Positions 1 to 10,910 of a DNA stretch of 64,000 bases are shown here, piece after piece. Source of the DNA: Plectrocnemia conspersa (taxonomy: Eukaryota > Arthropoda > Insecta > Trichoptera > Polycentropodidae). The DNA is taken from positions 1 to 64,000 of the forward strand of contig VTFK01000477.1 in the NCBI GenBank assembly GCA_009617715.1, written 5' to 3'. The notes beneath the pieces are model-generated. The model had not been told where the DNA came from. It searched no databases and worked only from the letters and a program-made list of their open reading frames with translations. The stretch's first letter is position 1; each line of letters starts with the position of its first letter. Position numbers and translations under genes: made by a program.

Positions 1-530
1 CGTTTGTTTGTGCAGCTTATTTCATATTGTGCACTGATATTTCTCTCAATTAGATAGTAAAAACAAAGAATATTTTGTCGAGACGGTATAAATTGAGCTG
101 ATCTCATAAATCTTTATTACAGCCAATTGCAACAAATTGATATTCAAATTGGCTGAGACAATTGTAAAAGTATCACAGTGAAAGCTATGTATATGTATAT
201 GCGGTACATTTTCATATTTTCTTTGCTAATAATAATTTAAAAAGATGAAGATAATATTGAGCTAGTCTTAGAAAAATGATAAGTGTAATTGACAAATTTC
301 GCTTGATAATTCCATTATGCTTTAAGCATTTAATACATATGCAATACAAATATCACGTTTCAAAATATAGTGATCATAAAAATAGCTTATCACGAAAATT
401 ACTCCATTGTCGCTGCACAGTGACACTTAGTACGCAAATCCATCAAAAAATACAATTACAAAAATAATAATGCAAATTCAACAGGTTAAATTAAATAAAT
501 TAATTGTTCTGAAGCATTAAAAACACCTCA
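1..530. other. AT-rich non-coding DNA, no feature seen
   Basis: This stretch is AT-rich and holds no recognisable gene or repeat. A 63-codon frame at 276-467 has no recognisable motif and is of a length expected by chance at this composition. The segment is the left flank of the LINE insertion that follows. Confidence 0.6.
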
Positions 531-542
531 ATGTTGTTGAAT
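531..542. repeat. Left target-site duplication of LINE
   Basis: The 12-mer atgttgttgaat occurs here and again at 3143-3154, directly after the poly(A) tract of the retrotransposon between them. This is the signature of target-primed reverse transcription. Confidence 0.88.
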
Positions 543-715
543 TACGATACGGACACTACTGTAAATTTTCCGAAATCCCCAACGCATTATCCTACCAAAC
601 CGACTCCGTCAATTCTGGACATAACGTTGGTCAAGGGTAATTCCCGGATTTCAAACATGCACTGCATCCAGGCTCTGTCCTCGGACCACCTTCCAGTATT
701 TTTTTTACGTTGGAC
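543..715 (+). pseudogene. Endonuclease (APE-type) C-terminal remnant of the LINE
   Basis: The frame reads through PTHYPTKPTPSILDIT and then ALSSDHLPVFF. The LDIT...SSDHLPV pattern is the end of the apurinic-type endonuclease of jockey/CR1/R1 LINEs; the SDHLPV histidine belongs to the active site. The protein's N-terminal two thirds is missing because of 5' truncation. The ATG at 531 that appears to start this frame lies in the target-site duplication and is not a real start. The frame stops at 729. Confidence 0.8.
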
Positions 716-1529
716 GGTGAGGTCGAGATAGTCTGAGGTCGTTTTCAATTATGCAAAGGCTGATTGGAAGCGATTCAGAAGCATAGTAGAGTCTCGGGTA
801 ATTGATTAAACGACAGAATTATACCTCAAAATGACACTAAAACATTGACGATGATATTCATTACTTAACATCCGTGATCGGCGGGCCAAAATATCATCAA
901 TTCCGTCGCAAAAAAATATTTGGAATAACATAGAAACTCACCCCAGAAATAATTAAACGTATTAAATTAAAATAATATGAGAAAGCAATGGCACAAAATA
1001 ACCGCCCCTAACTTAAACTCTAATTAACAAACTAACTGATGAAATTCGCGTTCAAATTCAAAACATCAAAACGCTTCGTGGTCGCGTAAACTAAAGCTTT
1101 GAAACCGGAGATAATTCCTTATGGAGAATGACGAAATCGTAAAAAAATAAAACTCCAAATATACCACCTTTAAAAAAACCGAAAACAACGTAGCTAACGA
1201 CTCAGGGGAGAGGTCGAGGATTTTAGCTGAGACATTTTTCTACATCTTATTTCAACTTACAAAAAATTACATTGACCAAAACCCAAAATAAAGTAGACCG
1301 GGCAATTAAAGATATCAGTAAAACTCCAATAGATAAAAAATCCATTAACCAAGTCGGCATATCAGAAATTCTTAGTATTGTTAAACGATTATCAAAATGA
1401 AAGGCTCCAGGTATGATAAATTAGAGAATATATTGATTAAAACCTTCCTTTTGTTTTGCTTTAAAAGTACTTAAATAACATTTTTTAATTCATGCTTATC
1501 TTTGGATGGATATTTCCCAATAATCTGGA

Positions 1530-2775
1530 AAAAACGGCAAAAATTCATCCGATAAAAAAAAAACCTGTGGCAAAGCAGATAACATACCATTAACTACCGC
1601 CCGATAAGTTTACTTCCCTCATTTAGCAAATTATTTGAAAAAATTATATTATCTCGATTAAAGGAATCTCTTAATAGCAAACTCATTAATGAGCAATTTG
1701 GTTTCCGCGAAAATCACTCGACTACGCATCAACTTAATAGATTAACAGAGCACATATCATTCGCCGATTTTTAATATGAAAAAAAGTTCTGGTCTTTTAT
1801 TATTAGATATGGAAAAGGCTTTTGATACAGTATGGCATGATGGATTAATGTATAAACTTTTAAAAATATGAAACTCCCTATTACATTATTCACATGTTAC
1901 GGTCTTACCCTGAAGAATCGAAGCTATGTTGTTTCGCTAAATAATACATTTTTCGACACCGCGTAAAAAAATACCAGCTGGTGTTCCTCAAGGAAGTATA
2001 CTTGGCCCGTTTTTCTTCATTCTATATACTAATGATATTCCAATGTTAAAAAATACTAAACTCTCAATGTACGCTGACGACACTGCAATCCTTACTAGTT
2101 CTTATGGTCTTAAACCTATTGCAGTTAAACTTCAAAAAATCCTTTGAAAAACTTAAATAAATATTTTATGAAATGGAGAATTAAAAATTAATCAAGACAA
2201 AACAGAAGCAATAATATTCACTAAACGTAGACAACCCTTGCCTGCACCCATTAAAAGTGAACAACAAGGGCATAACATTGAATGGAGAGAGCGTTAAATA
2301 TCTGGGTATACACCTGGACTCCAGACTAAAATTCAATAAACATATAACTGAACTCCGGTCGAAAGGGCTCGGCGCCATTGCGGCTCTAAAATCAATATTT
2401 AATAGAAAAGTGCGCTTACAATAAAAAAAAAATAAAAATTCTAGTCTATAGACAATTAATCAGACCTGTTTTAACTTACGCTTTGTTCAGTGTGGAGTAA
2501 CGCGAGTAATAGTAATTTTAATAAACTTCAAGTAATTCAAAAATAAAGCCATAAAAAAATAATTTATAATACACCGTTTTATACTAACCTTTAAAAAAAC
2601 TCCACACCAAACATTTAATTCCTACCATTAAAGAATACTGTTATTATCAAACCGAAAAATACTATAAAAAAAAATCTCATGAGACCACGCAAACCCACTA
2701 ATTTCAAGAATCGGTGATTACGACAAAGCAAAACTTAAATTTAAATACAAACATAAAATGCCTAAGCACATATTG
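1530..2775 (+). pseudogene. Reverse transcriptase domain of the LINE, multiply disrupted
   Basis: In order, and across shifting frames, the sequence encodes: a [24 protein letters not shown] start of RT near 1600-1670; [16 protein letters not shown] near 1689-1735; MEKAFDTVWHDGL (motif A, catalytic Asp) near 1810-1848; AGVPQGSILGP near 1976-2008; YADD (motif C, two catalytic Asp) at 2070-2081; KTEAIIFTKRRQ near 2200-2232; and KYLGIHLDSRLKFNKHI near 2298-2345. A C-terminal region continues to about 2775. Catalytic residues remain, but stops and frameshifts between motifs make the ORF nonfunctional. It would have copied LINE RNA at nicked target DNA. Confidence 0.88.
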
Positions 2776-3117
2776 CTTTGCAGTTAAGCTCATCACAGTG
2801 TCATCAGTTTCAGGTCTACAGGGCTAGGTTTATTTACCTTTGTATGTGTTTTATTTTGTATATTATGTATTTTTGTATAATTTGTTTTTTCTCATCTGCT
2901 TCATTCTTTTCCAAAATTTTTTTTTTTTTTTTGGAGTTTTTTTAAATTTGTAAAAGGTTTTATGTATTTTTCCTTTAATTTAGTATATTCTCGTATAATT
3001 TATTATTCTTTTTATGTTATTGTATAACTTAACAATTTGTAAACAATGTAAATGGTTATGAACCAGTATTGTGCATTTAATATATCTGTATGCTATTTTA
3101 CCTATGTCTATTTAAGA

Positions 3118-3123
3118 AATAAA
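3118..3123 (+). promoter_or_regulatory. Polyadenylation signal of the LINE
   Basis: AATAAA lies 20 bases upstream of the end of the 13-bp A-tract that closes the element, as expected for a reverse-transcribed polyadenylated RNA. Confidence 0.7.
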
Positions 3124-3142
3124 CTTTTTAAAAAAAAAAAAA

Positions 3143-3154
3143 ATGTTGTTGAAT
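3143..3154. repeat. Right target-site duplication of LINE
   Basis: Second copy of the 12-mer at 531-542, immediately after the A-tract. The next base differs from the left flank, which fixes the duplication at 12 bp. Confidence 0.88.
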
Positions 3155-3579
3155 AATAGAACCGCAGTATATATTATTATGGTTTTAAAAAGGCATTCAT
3201 TTCCAGTTGCTTGGAATGACGTAAACCATTGTTTACATTTAAACACAAACGGCTATGAATGAACGCGTTCCTTCCAATAACTTATTAACATATTAAATAC
3301 ACACGTTTGTAGAAAAGAAAATAAGTACTATATGACCACTTTAAGTAGACATTACATCGGCTCTTTTCTGTATTTTTATAAATCAATGTAAAACTCTATC
3401 TAATAACTATCTTGTAAAATTTTACAGGCGGAAATTTTAAACTTTTTTAATCCTTAACCACAGCAATTAAATCAAATATACCCAAAAATATATGATCATT
3501 AATAATGGAATATAATTAAAACATATAAAATAAAATTATAAGTAATACACGCCATCGAAATCGTTAAACACCCTCATTA
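3155..3579. other. AT-rich non-coding DNA, no feature seen
   Basis: No open frame, tandem repeat or transposon signature was recognised. Confidence 0.5.
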
Positions 3580-3960
3580 ATCTCCTTTGCAAAGTCGCAT
3601 ATTATTAATATTAAGTCCCGCGCTTTAATATTAATTCCCAACCAATTAAGCTTTTCCTCCGAATCCGCGGGCGCAAATCCCGCCCACCGAGAGCGCTTAA
3701 TTAATATGGATGTCGGCGTGATCTTCGACCCCTGGAGCTGGATGTTGGCAATCTTTCTGATTTACAACTAACACGACGAGCTTTCGCGATTTTTAACGGA
3801 AGCGCCTCTCAGTGTGAAAAGTGTCGCGGGACAAGCGTTATGCTAAAAGCTTTGTAATTTACTTAGCAGCCGCGGCGAGAGTCCCCCTGTTTGGCGGAGC
3901 CCGACGATTTTACCTCCCCCCCGCCCCAAAGTGATACAAATGCTGTTATAATTTATGGCG
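3580..3960. other. GC-richer island, possible conserved non-coding element
   Basis: A block visibly richer in G, C and CpG than its flanks (words such as ccgcgggcgc, gtcgcggg, gccgcggcg), with a ttaattaa homeodomain-type core near 3690. No coding frame stands out. A regulatory role is inferred only from composition; it could also be old repeat DNA. Confidence 0.3.
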
Positions 3961-4769
3961 AGGCGCATACTAATTGATACGATAAAGTGTAGTGTATGTA
4001 TGCAAGCGGCGACGCCGTCTAAGTAATAAATAAAATTAATAATAATAAGAAAATATTGCGCGATCGCAAAAAGCTTAGCTTGAATATTAATAAATTAGTT
4101 TATTGAGGTAATACGTCATATAGAACTAAACATATTTATACATTTGTACTTTTTTTTAAATTCATCTATAGTAAAACAACTTTATAAATTAAAAATAATA
4201 ATATATATACTAAATATTAATTTATTGTAAATCTTTCGTTGCAACATAACAGGCGTTATACCAATCATTATAATGGCGTAAACATATGTAACAACAACTA
4301 CTTGTTAATTAGTGATATTAGGGGGGATTTTAATTGTCTGTGGCACACTTTAAAGATCACCATAAAAACCACTTGAACAACGAAAAGAGATATATTCCAC
4401 ATTAACATCAACCCGTTTTAAATATTAATTCATACTTTACACAACTGATGAGATATTCTTACTACAAAAGAAGAGTTAAAAATTCGGAATATTGCATGGA
4501 CCACCTAATAGTACAATTACCTATTTTAACCCAAAAAAACAACTCTTTACCTAAGAATGTGTGCTCCAGATAATAGGTTCATCCCTGCATACGTTACCAT
4601 TGTTTTTAGAACCCCATGGTTAACGATCGCCAAAGCAGTTAAAAATCAATGCAATTAGTTCGTAAACTATCTTGCTATAAAGCTATTTTGAACGATCGAG
4701 ATAAAAAAAATGTGACACTTGGTCACATCGAGGTAGACTGGAGCGACACGGGCAGGCACAGACAGTCTT
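3961..4769. other. AT-rich non-coding DNA
   Basis: No feature was recognised apart from ordinary A and T runs. A short GC-richer patch at about 4725-4765 adjoins the SINE fragment and may be part of another repeat. Confidence 0.45.
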
Positions 4770-4862
4770 AGGTAAATTCAGGGAGACATAATCTGTGATG
4801 ATCAATCGAAGTTTTATTATTATAATAATTACTAATTCCGACCTCCTAGCTATCATAGAAAT
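4770..4862 (-). mobile_element. Partial SINE copy (3' body, minus strand)
   Basis: The segment containing taatctgtgatgatcaatcg and then actaattc..cctcc matches the body of the SINE at 61978-62230, where it reads taatctgtgatgatcgatcg and actaattc..tctcc. Both lie in the same orientation. The tRNA-like head is absent here. The 81-codon frame over this region (4683-4928, minus) is a by-product of the repeat. Confidence 0.6.
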
Positions 4863-4928
4863 GGAAAATACTTTTAAAAGGTTATATAGCATATGAACGC
4901 ATGTATTTAAGGTAATAATAATTGACAA

Positions 4929-7104
4929 ATATTACTGGTCTTTTATTCCATAATTTCCTATGATATAAACATATTTTTTGAAAGCCAAGAACAATTTGAG
5001 GGCATCGTTTATTTTTTTATGTAAAATTTTATTACAGTATAAAAAATAAAGGATAATTCTACATTAAAATTGAGTACTAGTTGCTGCTTTTTAATCTAAT
5101 TATTTAACACTTCATCACCTATCGGTTGTAGTCACATTATTTCGTAATAGTAACAGTTAAGAGTAATCAAAACAGTTTTGTTTTCCAATAAAGTTTTTTT
5201 ACTTTCACTTTTTAGATTATAGTTTTCAGTTGCAATTTAGCTATAATTTATGTATTTTATAGAAATAATATCTAAAAAATATTTCATATAATATGTTTTA
5301 CAATGAACAACAATATTTTCGTAGCAAAATAGGGGCATTAAAACGGCATTTATTTTTTTAAAAATAATATATAAAAATAAAATTAAATTAGTATATTTGT
5401 ATAGTAAAAAAATATGAGTTAAACCACAGTAAAATATATTATAATATCAGGCATCACACGTAGTCGTAAAAATAATTTTTACAAAATAATATTTAAAAAC
5501 TAATTTTAAAATTAAACCTACTACTATGTACTCCTAATGAAACACATGTTAAGTGTTTACATACATATTTATAAGCAAATATATATTTAACGATTTTTTT
5601 TTAAATATATTATAGTCTTTCATTCTCACAAAATAAAGGTTAAAACTGGTTTTGTTTCTTTAGTCCAATCTAAACCTTAAAACTTTGTATATACTATCCG
5701 AACTTAATTTAAATTTAAATTAAAAAAAAATAAAAGCTCTTTTAAGCATATAATTTATGCATTAGTCGCCGTTGTTTCTATATTATAATAGTAAATAATT
5801 CACTTAAATACTGTCAACGACAATCAACTGTGAATTAATTGCAGTGGAGTGCTTCGCTGGAACAGCAATGTTATAATGGCATATTATTAAAATAAATGGA
5901 ATATTTATTGCATATTTGCATAACAAGTGTTATATTCCAACGAGTCCGGATTGAATTCCACAACTTTCATAAACTTTGGCATACCGTGCAAAAGGACAAT
6001 GGAACTCAAAGGCAAGTGAATTACAGATTTTTTTATAGGTAAAAAGATAAACTTTTATTTAAATTATGTCATAATAAATAATAACATATTTCATATTTAT
6101 TACATATCTAATATGGCTATGTGTGTTATGATGACGCTGTTATTATTTTATTATTATTAAATTTTGTAAATATTATTATTACTAAACATTTATTTAAATA
6201 ATAAGATGTTTGTTAATTGATTGAAAATATCATTCGATACTTGTGTTATAAATCTGTATTATATAATAAAGAGTCTGCAAGATTAATATGTTATATTTTA
6301 TATCCCATCGTCCGTTTACTTTGCTTTTTTGACCAATTTTCAGTTCGCCCCTGGCACGCTCGTAAAGCTTCAATAGACGTTGATTCTGCAGTAACAGTGG
6401 AGGCAATTAATGTGCTGATTCAATAAAAAGCATAAAGACAAATGGCAGTTCGTGACTTCCGACGGGAAGATGCACGACGAAGGAGAAAGAAAACTGAAGG
6501 ACGGTCTTGACTTGCGGCTACGATTTATTTTACTCACAATTGACCCCAGCACATATTGTATATATCACCCCATATAACACACTATGTCAGGAAAACGACC
6601 GAAAAAATATAATTTTATCATGAAACATTGCCCAATTGCTTAAGAAGAGATTTAGATAGATTGTATATATCCATCTAAATTTCATTTAAATAAAATTGCT
6701 AATGCATTTTATTAAAATTGTAATGCCATATGTATGTATTAAAATATTGTTTAACTTTTTTACTGTTTATTTTTAAATAACAAAATGAAAACAAGATTAT
6801 ATACCACAAATAAAAATAAAATATAAATTACCCTATTAAATATTGATAAATACAAATATAATGGTAACTTTTATATTATAGGGGTCTATAGGAGGGATAT
6901 GTGTATAGGGGGTCGTATAAATTCATTAATGTGTTAAAATATATAGTATAAAACAATATAATTGTTTATTCTTTTTACGATAAATCCAGAAATAATTTTT
7001 TCCTTCTGCTAATCGGTATTTCTTTAAATAGCAAGTTCACTTTCTCAGCTAATAATATGCTTATCATGCTACATATTTATAGTTATTTTTGACAAAATTG
7101 TCAC
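4929..7104. other. AT-rich non-coding DNA with a small GC-richer patch
   Basis: Mostly A/T runs. A less AT-biased segment at about 5815-6010 (containing gaattaattgcagtgg, and atttgcata at about 5920) and another at about 6300-6500 may be regulatory. Frames at 6217-6426 and 6370-6552 overlap on opposite strands and show no motif. Confidence 0.4.
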
Positions 7105-7350
7105 AAAACTTCGAAACAAATATAATACAAACAAGTGGTTTAAGTTTCTAACTATTGGACCTGAAAGTCCTGGACTCGAATCCCATTTGGATGTTTTTTA
7201 ATTTCTATCGTGTCGTGGAGAATTAGGGATTAATATATAATTAAAAGTCCGATTAAGCATGTCAAATTAAGTTGAACTAGATTTTCCTAATATTACGAAT
7301 GAATATTGTGATGATTAATTAAAATCGAACTATGACGTATAATACATATC
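7105..7350 (+). mobile_element. tRNA-derived SINE, copy 1
   Basis: A head with an RNA polymerase III B-box-like word, ggactcgaatccc, at 7172-7184 is preceded by agtgg...ctaactat..cctgaaag, which reads like a decayed tRNA D and anticodon arm. The reverse complement of 61978-62230 matches through the head (ctaactat, ctgaaag, ctcgaatccca) and the body (ctagattttc, attgtgatgat, aattaaaatcg). Two diverged full-length copies in 64 kb point to a dispersed SINE family. Ends are approximate and no TSD was resolved. Confidence 0.65.
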
Positions 7351-8099
7351 AGGTATTAAAAATTCTCTAATAATAAGCAAATTTAACTCGTACAGAAAAT
7401 CTTGTATGTATTGAAATAAAAAATATATATATTTCACTTACCATCAATATAAACTACTCTATTTGATAATCAAAATGTTGAAATACCTGTAACAAATAAA
7501 ATCATGATTAGATATTGTATAATGCAGTACATAACTAATATTTACCGACTTAAATTATTTTTTATATATAAGTACTATATACTTTTTAACAACTTAATTT
7601 ATATAAAAACAACACTATAATATACATGAATTAATGCAATAAGAATGTTTTAAACTGATAACGCCAATTATTTGTTCATATTTTACTACAGATAATTATC
7701 GAATCAATGAGCTTTTTCAAACCTTTCGGTAGAAAAATCTATTTACTAAGTATGCGTGTATTTATATAATTGTACTTAAATAATTATTCATGTTAAGGAT
7801 AAAAATATAAATAAATAAAAAATGTATAAAAAAATTTTTAGTCAGATATAATGTTAGATAAATACAATAATATTATTAAATCAACATAAGATATTTATAT
7901 TCATAATTTTAAAGTAATACTTTTTGTAAATATATTAAGATTTTTTAAAGACACCTTGAATATAATTAAGTAACAATATACGTTGTACAGGTGCCTAAAA
8001 GTAAATTCAGAATTTAATTCACACAAACTCTCACAAGTCTCACAGAATCATCCTATACATATTTGCTATATCCCTAAGCTATTATGAAAATATCCCATA
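7351..8099. other. AT-rich non-coding DNA, no feature seen
   Basis: Very AT-rich, with no coding frame or recognised repeat. Confidence 0.5.
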
Positions 8100-8535
8100 A
8101 ATTGATAACTTATACACACAGTGTGTACGTGTGTGTATTAAAATACAATATACGCGTGTTGTAGTTAACGTAGGTTCACTTTGCTACGTTCAGGATGTAC
8201 CCTTGAATTAGTGGAATGTCTCACTTTGTTTTAGATTCGTCGTGGTATAAATTTTCCGTACGGACCCCCAGCGATTTTCCCGGCTACACCTATAGGAAAA
8301 TTTATGACGGGGTCGCCGGAAGCAGCCGACCGTGTTATCTCGACAAAACAGTTAACATTGCAATCTATGCAGATAAGTTGAGGCTGCGAAATCTGCTTAC
8401 TCGCCGCCAATAACCGAAGGAGAGAGGATTTAGCTGTTGTAAATTAATTTAACACCGCCGCATAAATCGACGCCCTAGCTCGTTTATTGCCGATGCGAAT
8501 TTTGTACTCTATGTACAAGGTGTCGCAAAAAACTT
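8100..8535. other. GC-richer island, possible conserved non-coding element
   Basis: A block with many CpG words (cgtacgg, gacggggtcgccgg, cgccgcc). It includes tttatgac, a Hox/Caudal-type core, near 8301. The 65-codon frame at 8216-8413 inside it has no recognised motif. Confidence 0.3.
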
Positions 8536-8639
8536 AACATGGTATATTTATTTCTGATGTATCTCAAATTCAATTAATAAAAGATAAAATAAATTTTGAA
8601 AGTCTTTTAACGATGATTTTGTATAACATGTATATCTAA

Positions 8640-8962
8640 TTAATAATTTATTAAAGACGGGTTATCGACGCCGTCCCTTAAAAAATTTAAAAAGTGCTTA
8701 ATTAAATACACTACACAAAAAGACGCAAAAATTTGTATTCCAACGTTCCTAGCAAAAAGGCACTGGGATACAAATTCGGATACGACCCGTACTTCTTCTT
8801 GTAAAGATAACAAAAAAAAAATCTTTGAATTCTCTCAAACAACAAGGAGTATTCCATTTCAATGGAATTCAAAAAAAATTAGCTATATGCGAGCACGTTA
8901 CGAACTAGCGTATCGTACAGAACGCAAATCGCCAACAAATAATCGAAGCGACACGCGCTCCG
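8640..8962 (-). pseudogene. LINE reverse-transcriptase C-terminal fragment (family A copy 1)
   Basis: Read on the minus strand, successive frames give LLAICVLYDTLVRNVLAYS (near 8940-8884), YPNLYPSAFLLGTLEY (near 8790-8740) and FLRDGVDNPSLINY (near 8690-8650). This order (LYxxLVRSVLEY, then LYP..FLLG.LGYNS, then a K/R-rich GV.NP.LL block) is the usual end of jockey/CR1-type LINE ORF2 proteins. It shares these segments with copies at 12790-13320 and 55080-55400. It is frameshifted and lacks catalytic motifs. Confidence 0.65.
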
Positions 8963-9305
8963 CATAATGAAGCCGAGCATCCTCGACGCCTTATCGCAAG
9001 CTTTGTCGATGTGCATAGAAAATCTCCTTCCCTATTTGAACTTCATTCACAAGTCATCGACGGAAGTATTTCCGCTTCAAACACCTTCACACCTTCGTGA
9101 AAATCTATTGACCGACCTCTACAGAGTTAATCCGAATTTGTGCGAATACTCTAAAACATTTTTAAATCATCAGCATGTTATAAATATTCTGAGCTATCAC
9201 GTGTCACATGTACATATGTATGTCTTTAATAAATAGTAAAAAGAGCAGAGGGCCCAGATTGGATCCCTGTCGTACTTCAGAATGAGCAAATTATTGTGTA
9301 AAAAT
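8963..9305 (+). other. Unassigned segment with possible RT-start remnant
   Basis: An 89-codon frame at 8967-9236 has no recognised domain. Just downstream, at 9238-9300, one plus-strand frame reads VKRAEGPDWIPVVLQNE, similar to the KA.GPDGIP..VLK motif that opens many LINE RT domains. The other frame reads SKKSRGPRLDPCRTS. The match is short, so the assignment is weak. Confidence 0.3.
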
Positions 9306-10265
9306 ATATTGTTATTCAAACAAATTTTTGAAACCCTGTGTATTTAATATAAAGTACATAAGTACAAATGTGTGCGTCATCATCCAAAATCGGCTTTTCC
9401 GTATAACCTTTGCCTTGTCTGCGTTGATAACGGACAAAAGCCCTTTGCTTTGCTAAGGCGAGTCACAACAACAATTGTTCGCCAAATACGATTAATACTG
9501 TAATAATATTTAACGTCAAAACTTAAAGGAATTAAATGCCTCGGCAGTATCCGCAAGGGGAAATTACAAACGTATCTATTTTGCTAATAACCAATGTATT
9601 CTATAAGTCGGGGTCACCGTCCTTTAATTAATAATATATAAAATACATCATAATAATTAATATTTTTATTTATTATTTTTAACTAGTATAAACTAAAATA
9701 TTACATACTTATACTTCAAGCGATGTTTTCAATATTAATTATGCGTAAAGCATTTAATTTATTCATAATAATTTTTATATTGAAAGTTTTTAATTTGCCT
9801 AATAATATTTAGAAAAATAGTTGTATTTTATAAAAAAAATACATACAGTGGGTTATTAAATAAAAGAAATGTATGACATAACAAATGTTTTATTAAATTA
9901 CATTTCTTTTAAATGTGAGATGTTATTTAACCAGGTATTAAGAATAAATTATATTTTTTATGGTTTTATATATCGATAATAATAAGAAAATGTTTCTAGT
10001 TTTATTCACACCTTTTAGTTCACACCTTTTCTCAATTTTTTAAAATTATTATTAGTTGACTTGCCACTAATTTCATGCATTACACATGAATTTGGGTGAT
10101 TTTTTTACATCAAATACTATCATACAAACAGAGCATATAAGCATTTTTAATGTTCTTTTTTTTAAATGATCTTCAATAAGCGCTTCATCCAAAGTAATCT
10201 GGATGACCGTAAAATTGACATGAGTCAAAATGAAACGAACCAATTGTCGTTTTAAAATCTTCCCT
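9306..10265. other. Non-coding DNA with a short inverted repeat
   Basis: A GC-richer patch lies at about 9370-9560. An imperfect inverted repeat lies at about 9848-9935, with arms around taaaagaaatgta and tacatttctttta. tcacacctttt is directly repeated near 10006-10032. No gene was seen. Confidence 0.4.
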
Positions 10266-10269
10266 TTAA
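10266..10269. repeat. TTAA target site, left
   Basis: TTAA directly abuts the left terminal repeat of the MITE and is repeated at 10508-10511. Confidence 0.75.
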
Positions 10270-10507
10270 CCCTTTGAACGCGGAAAGCGACTAAAGTCGC
10301 CCAATTGATTTTTTTATCTCTTTACGCAAAAATCAGTAAAAAAATGCTTTTAAAGAAAAAACTTTTTTTTGTGAATCAACATAAAATATCATTTTAAATG
10401 AATAAAAATTAAAAAATCAGAACATTTAAACACAGTATCAAGGTAAAATTTGCATTTTTCAAAAAAAAAAACAATAAAATATTATTTTTGATAACGCGTT
10501 CAAAGGG
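10270..10507. mobile_element. piggyBac-type MITE, 238 bp
   Basis: It has perfect 13-bp terminal inverted repeats, ccctttgaacgcg at 10270-10282 and cgcgttcaaaggg at 10495-10507, flanked on both sides by TTAA. A TTAA target with CCC-starting termini is the piggyBac pattern; Kolobok elements also use TTAA and are the alternative. The interior is AT-rich and non-coding, so the element is non-autonomous. Confidence 0.82.
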
Positions 10508-10511
10508 TTAA
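10508..10511. repeat. TTAA target site, right
   Basis: Right copy of the TTAA duplication flanking the MITE. Confidence 0.75.
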
Positions 10512-10821
10512 ATAAATTTTATTTTCTTTAATTTTATTTGACATTCCTTAACCCAGTTATTTTATCTTTAAAGTCAGTGTAATCTTTTAAAAAAACGATC
10601 TATTAAATACTTGTATAATCTAGTAATCTTTAATTCTACTTATGTCTGTATTTACCGATTATGTCAAAATAGTATATTGACTACTTGCAAGTCACGAGTC
10701 ATTAGATATGACATCTGTGAAAATTTTTTAGATTAATCAGAGCGTGTAAAATAAATACAAGATACATTTTATTTAAAAATTTTCACTGTAGGTTATATTT
10801 TTTTTTTGTCACAAATATCTT

Positions 10822-10823
<2 letters not shown>

Positions 10824-10903
<80 letters not shown>
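10824..10903. repeat. (TA)n microsatellite, about 40 units
   Basis: An uninterrupted TA dinucleotide run of about 80 bases. It is likely polymorphic and a possible assembly weak point. Confidence 0.95.

Positions 10904-10910
<7 letters not shown>

Larger units (their letters stand above)
543..3142 (+). mobile_element. 5'-truncated jockey-like non-LTR retrotransposon
   Basis: A LINE copy of about 2.6 kb on the plus strand, bounded by an exact 12-bp TSD. It begins inside the endonuclease domain, so the 5' end was lost at insertion. It then carries reverse transcriptase, a 3' untranslated region, an AATAAA signal at 3118-3123 and a terminal A-tract ending at 3142. The coding part is spread over several frames with many stops, so the copy is dead. 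Jockey clade is inferred from the RT motifs and from the C-terminal pattern (VIQNKAIK followed by IPTIKEYYYQ-like residues); a related clade such as CR1 or R1 is possible. Confidence 0.9.

Noticed and set aside
7172..7184. Functional tRNA gene suggested by the B-box-like word (also at 62152-62165)
   Set aside because: No complete cloverleaf can be drawn and the head continues into a repeated body; SINE is the better reading.
8967..9236. 89-codon plus-strand frame
   Set aside because: No known domain; it sits between two LINE relics and shows no consistent similarity to either.
9238..9300. Confident RT-start call from AEGPDWIP
   Set aside because: The match is eight residues long and an alternative frame also gives a plausible reading, so it is listed only as a weak possibility.
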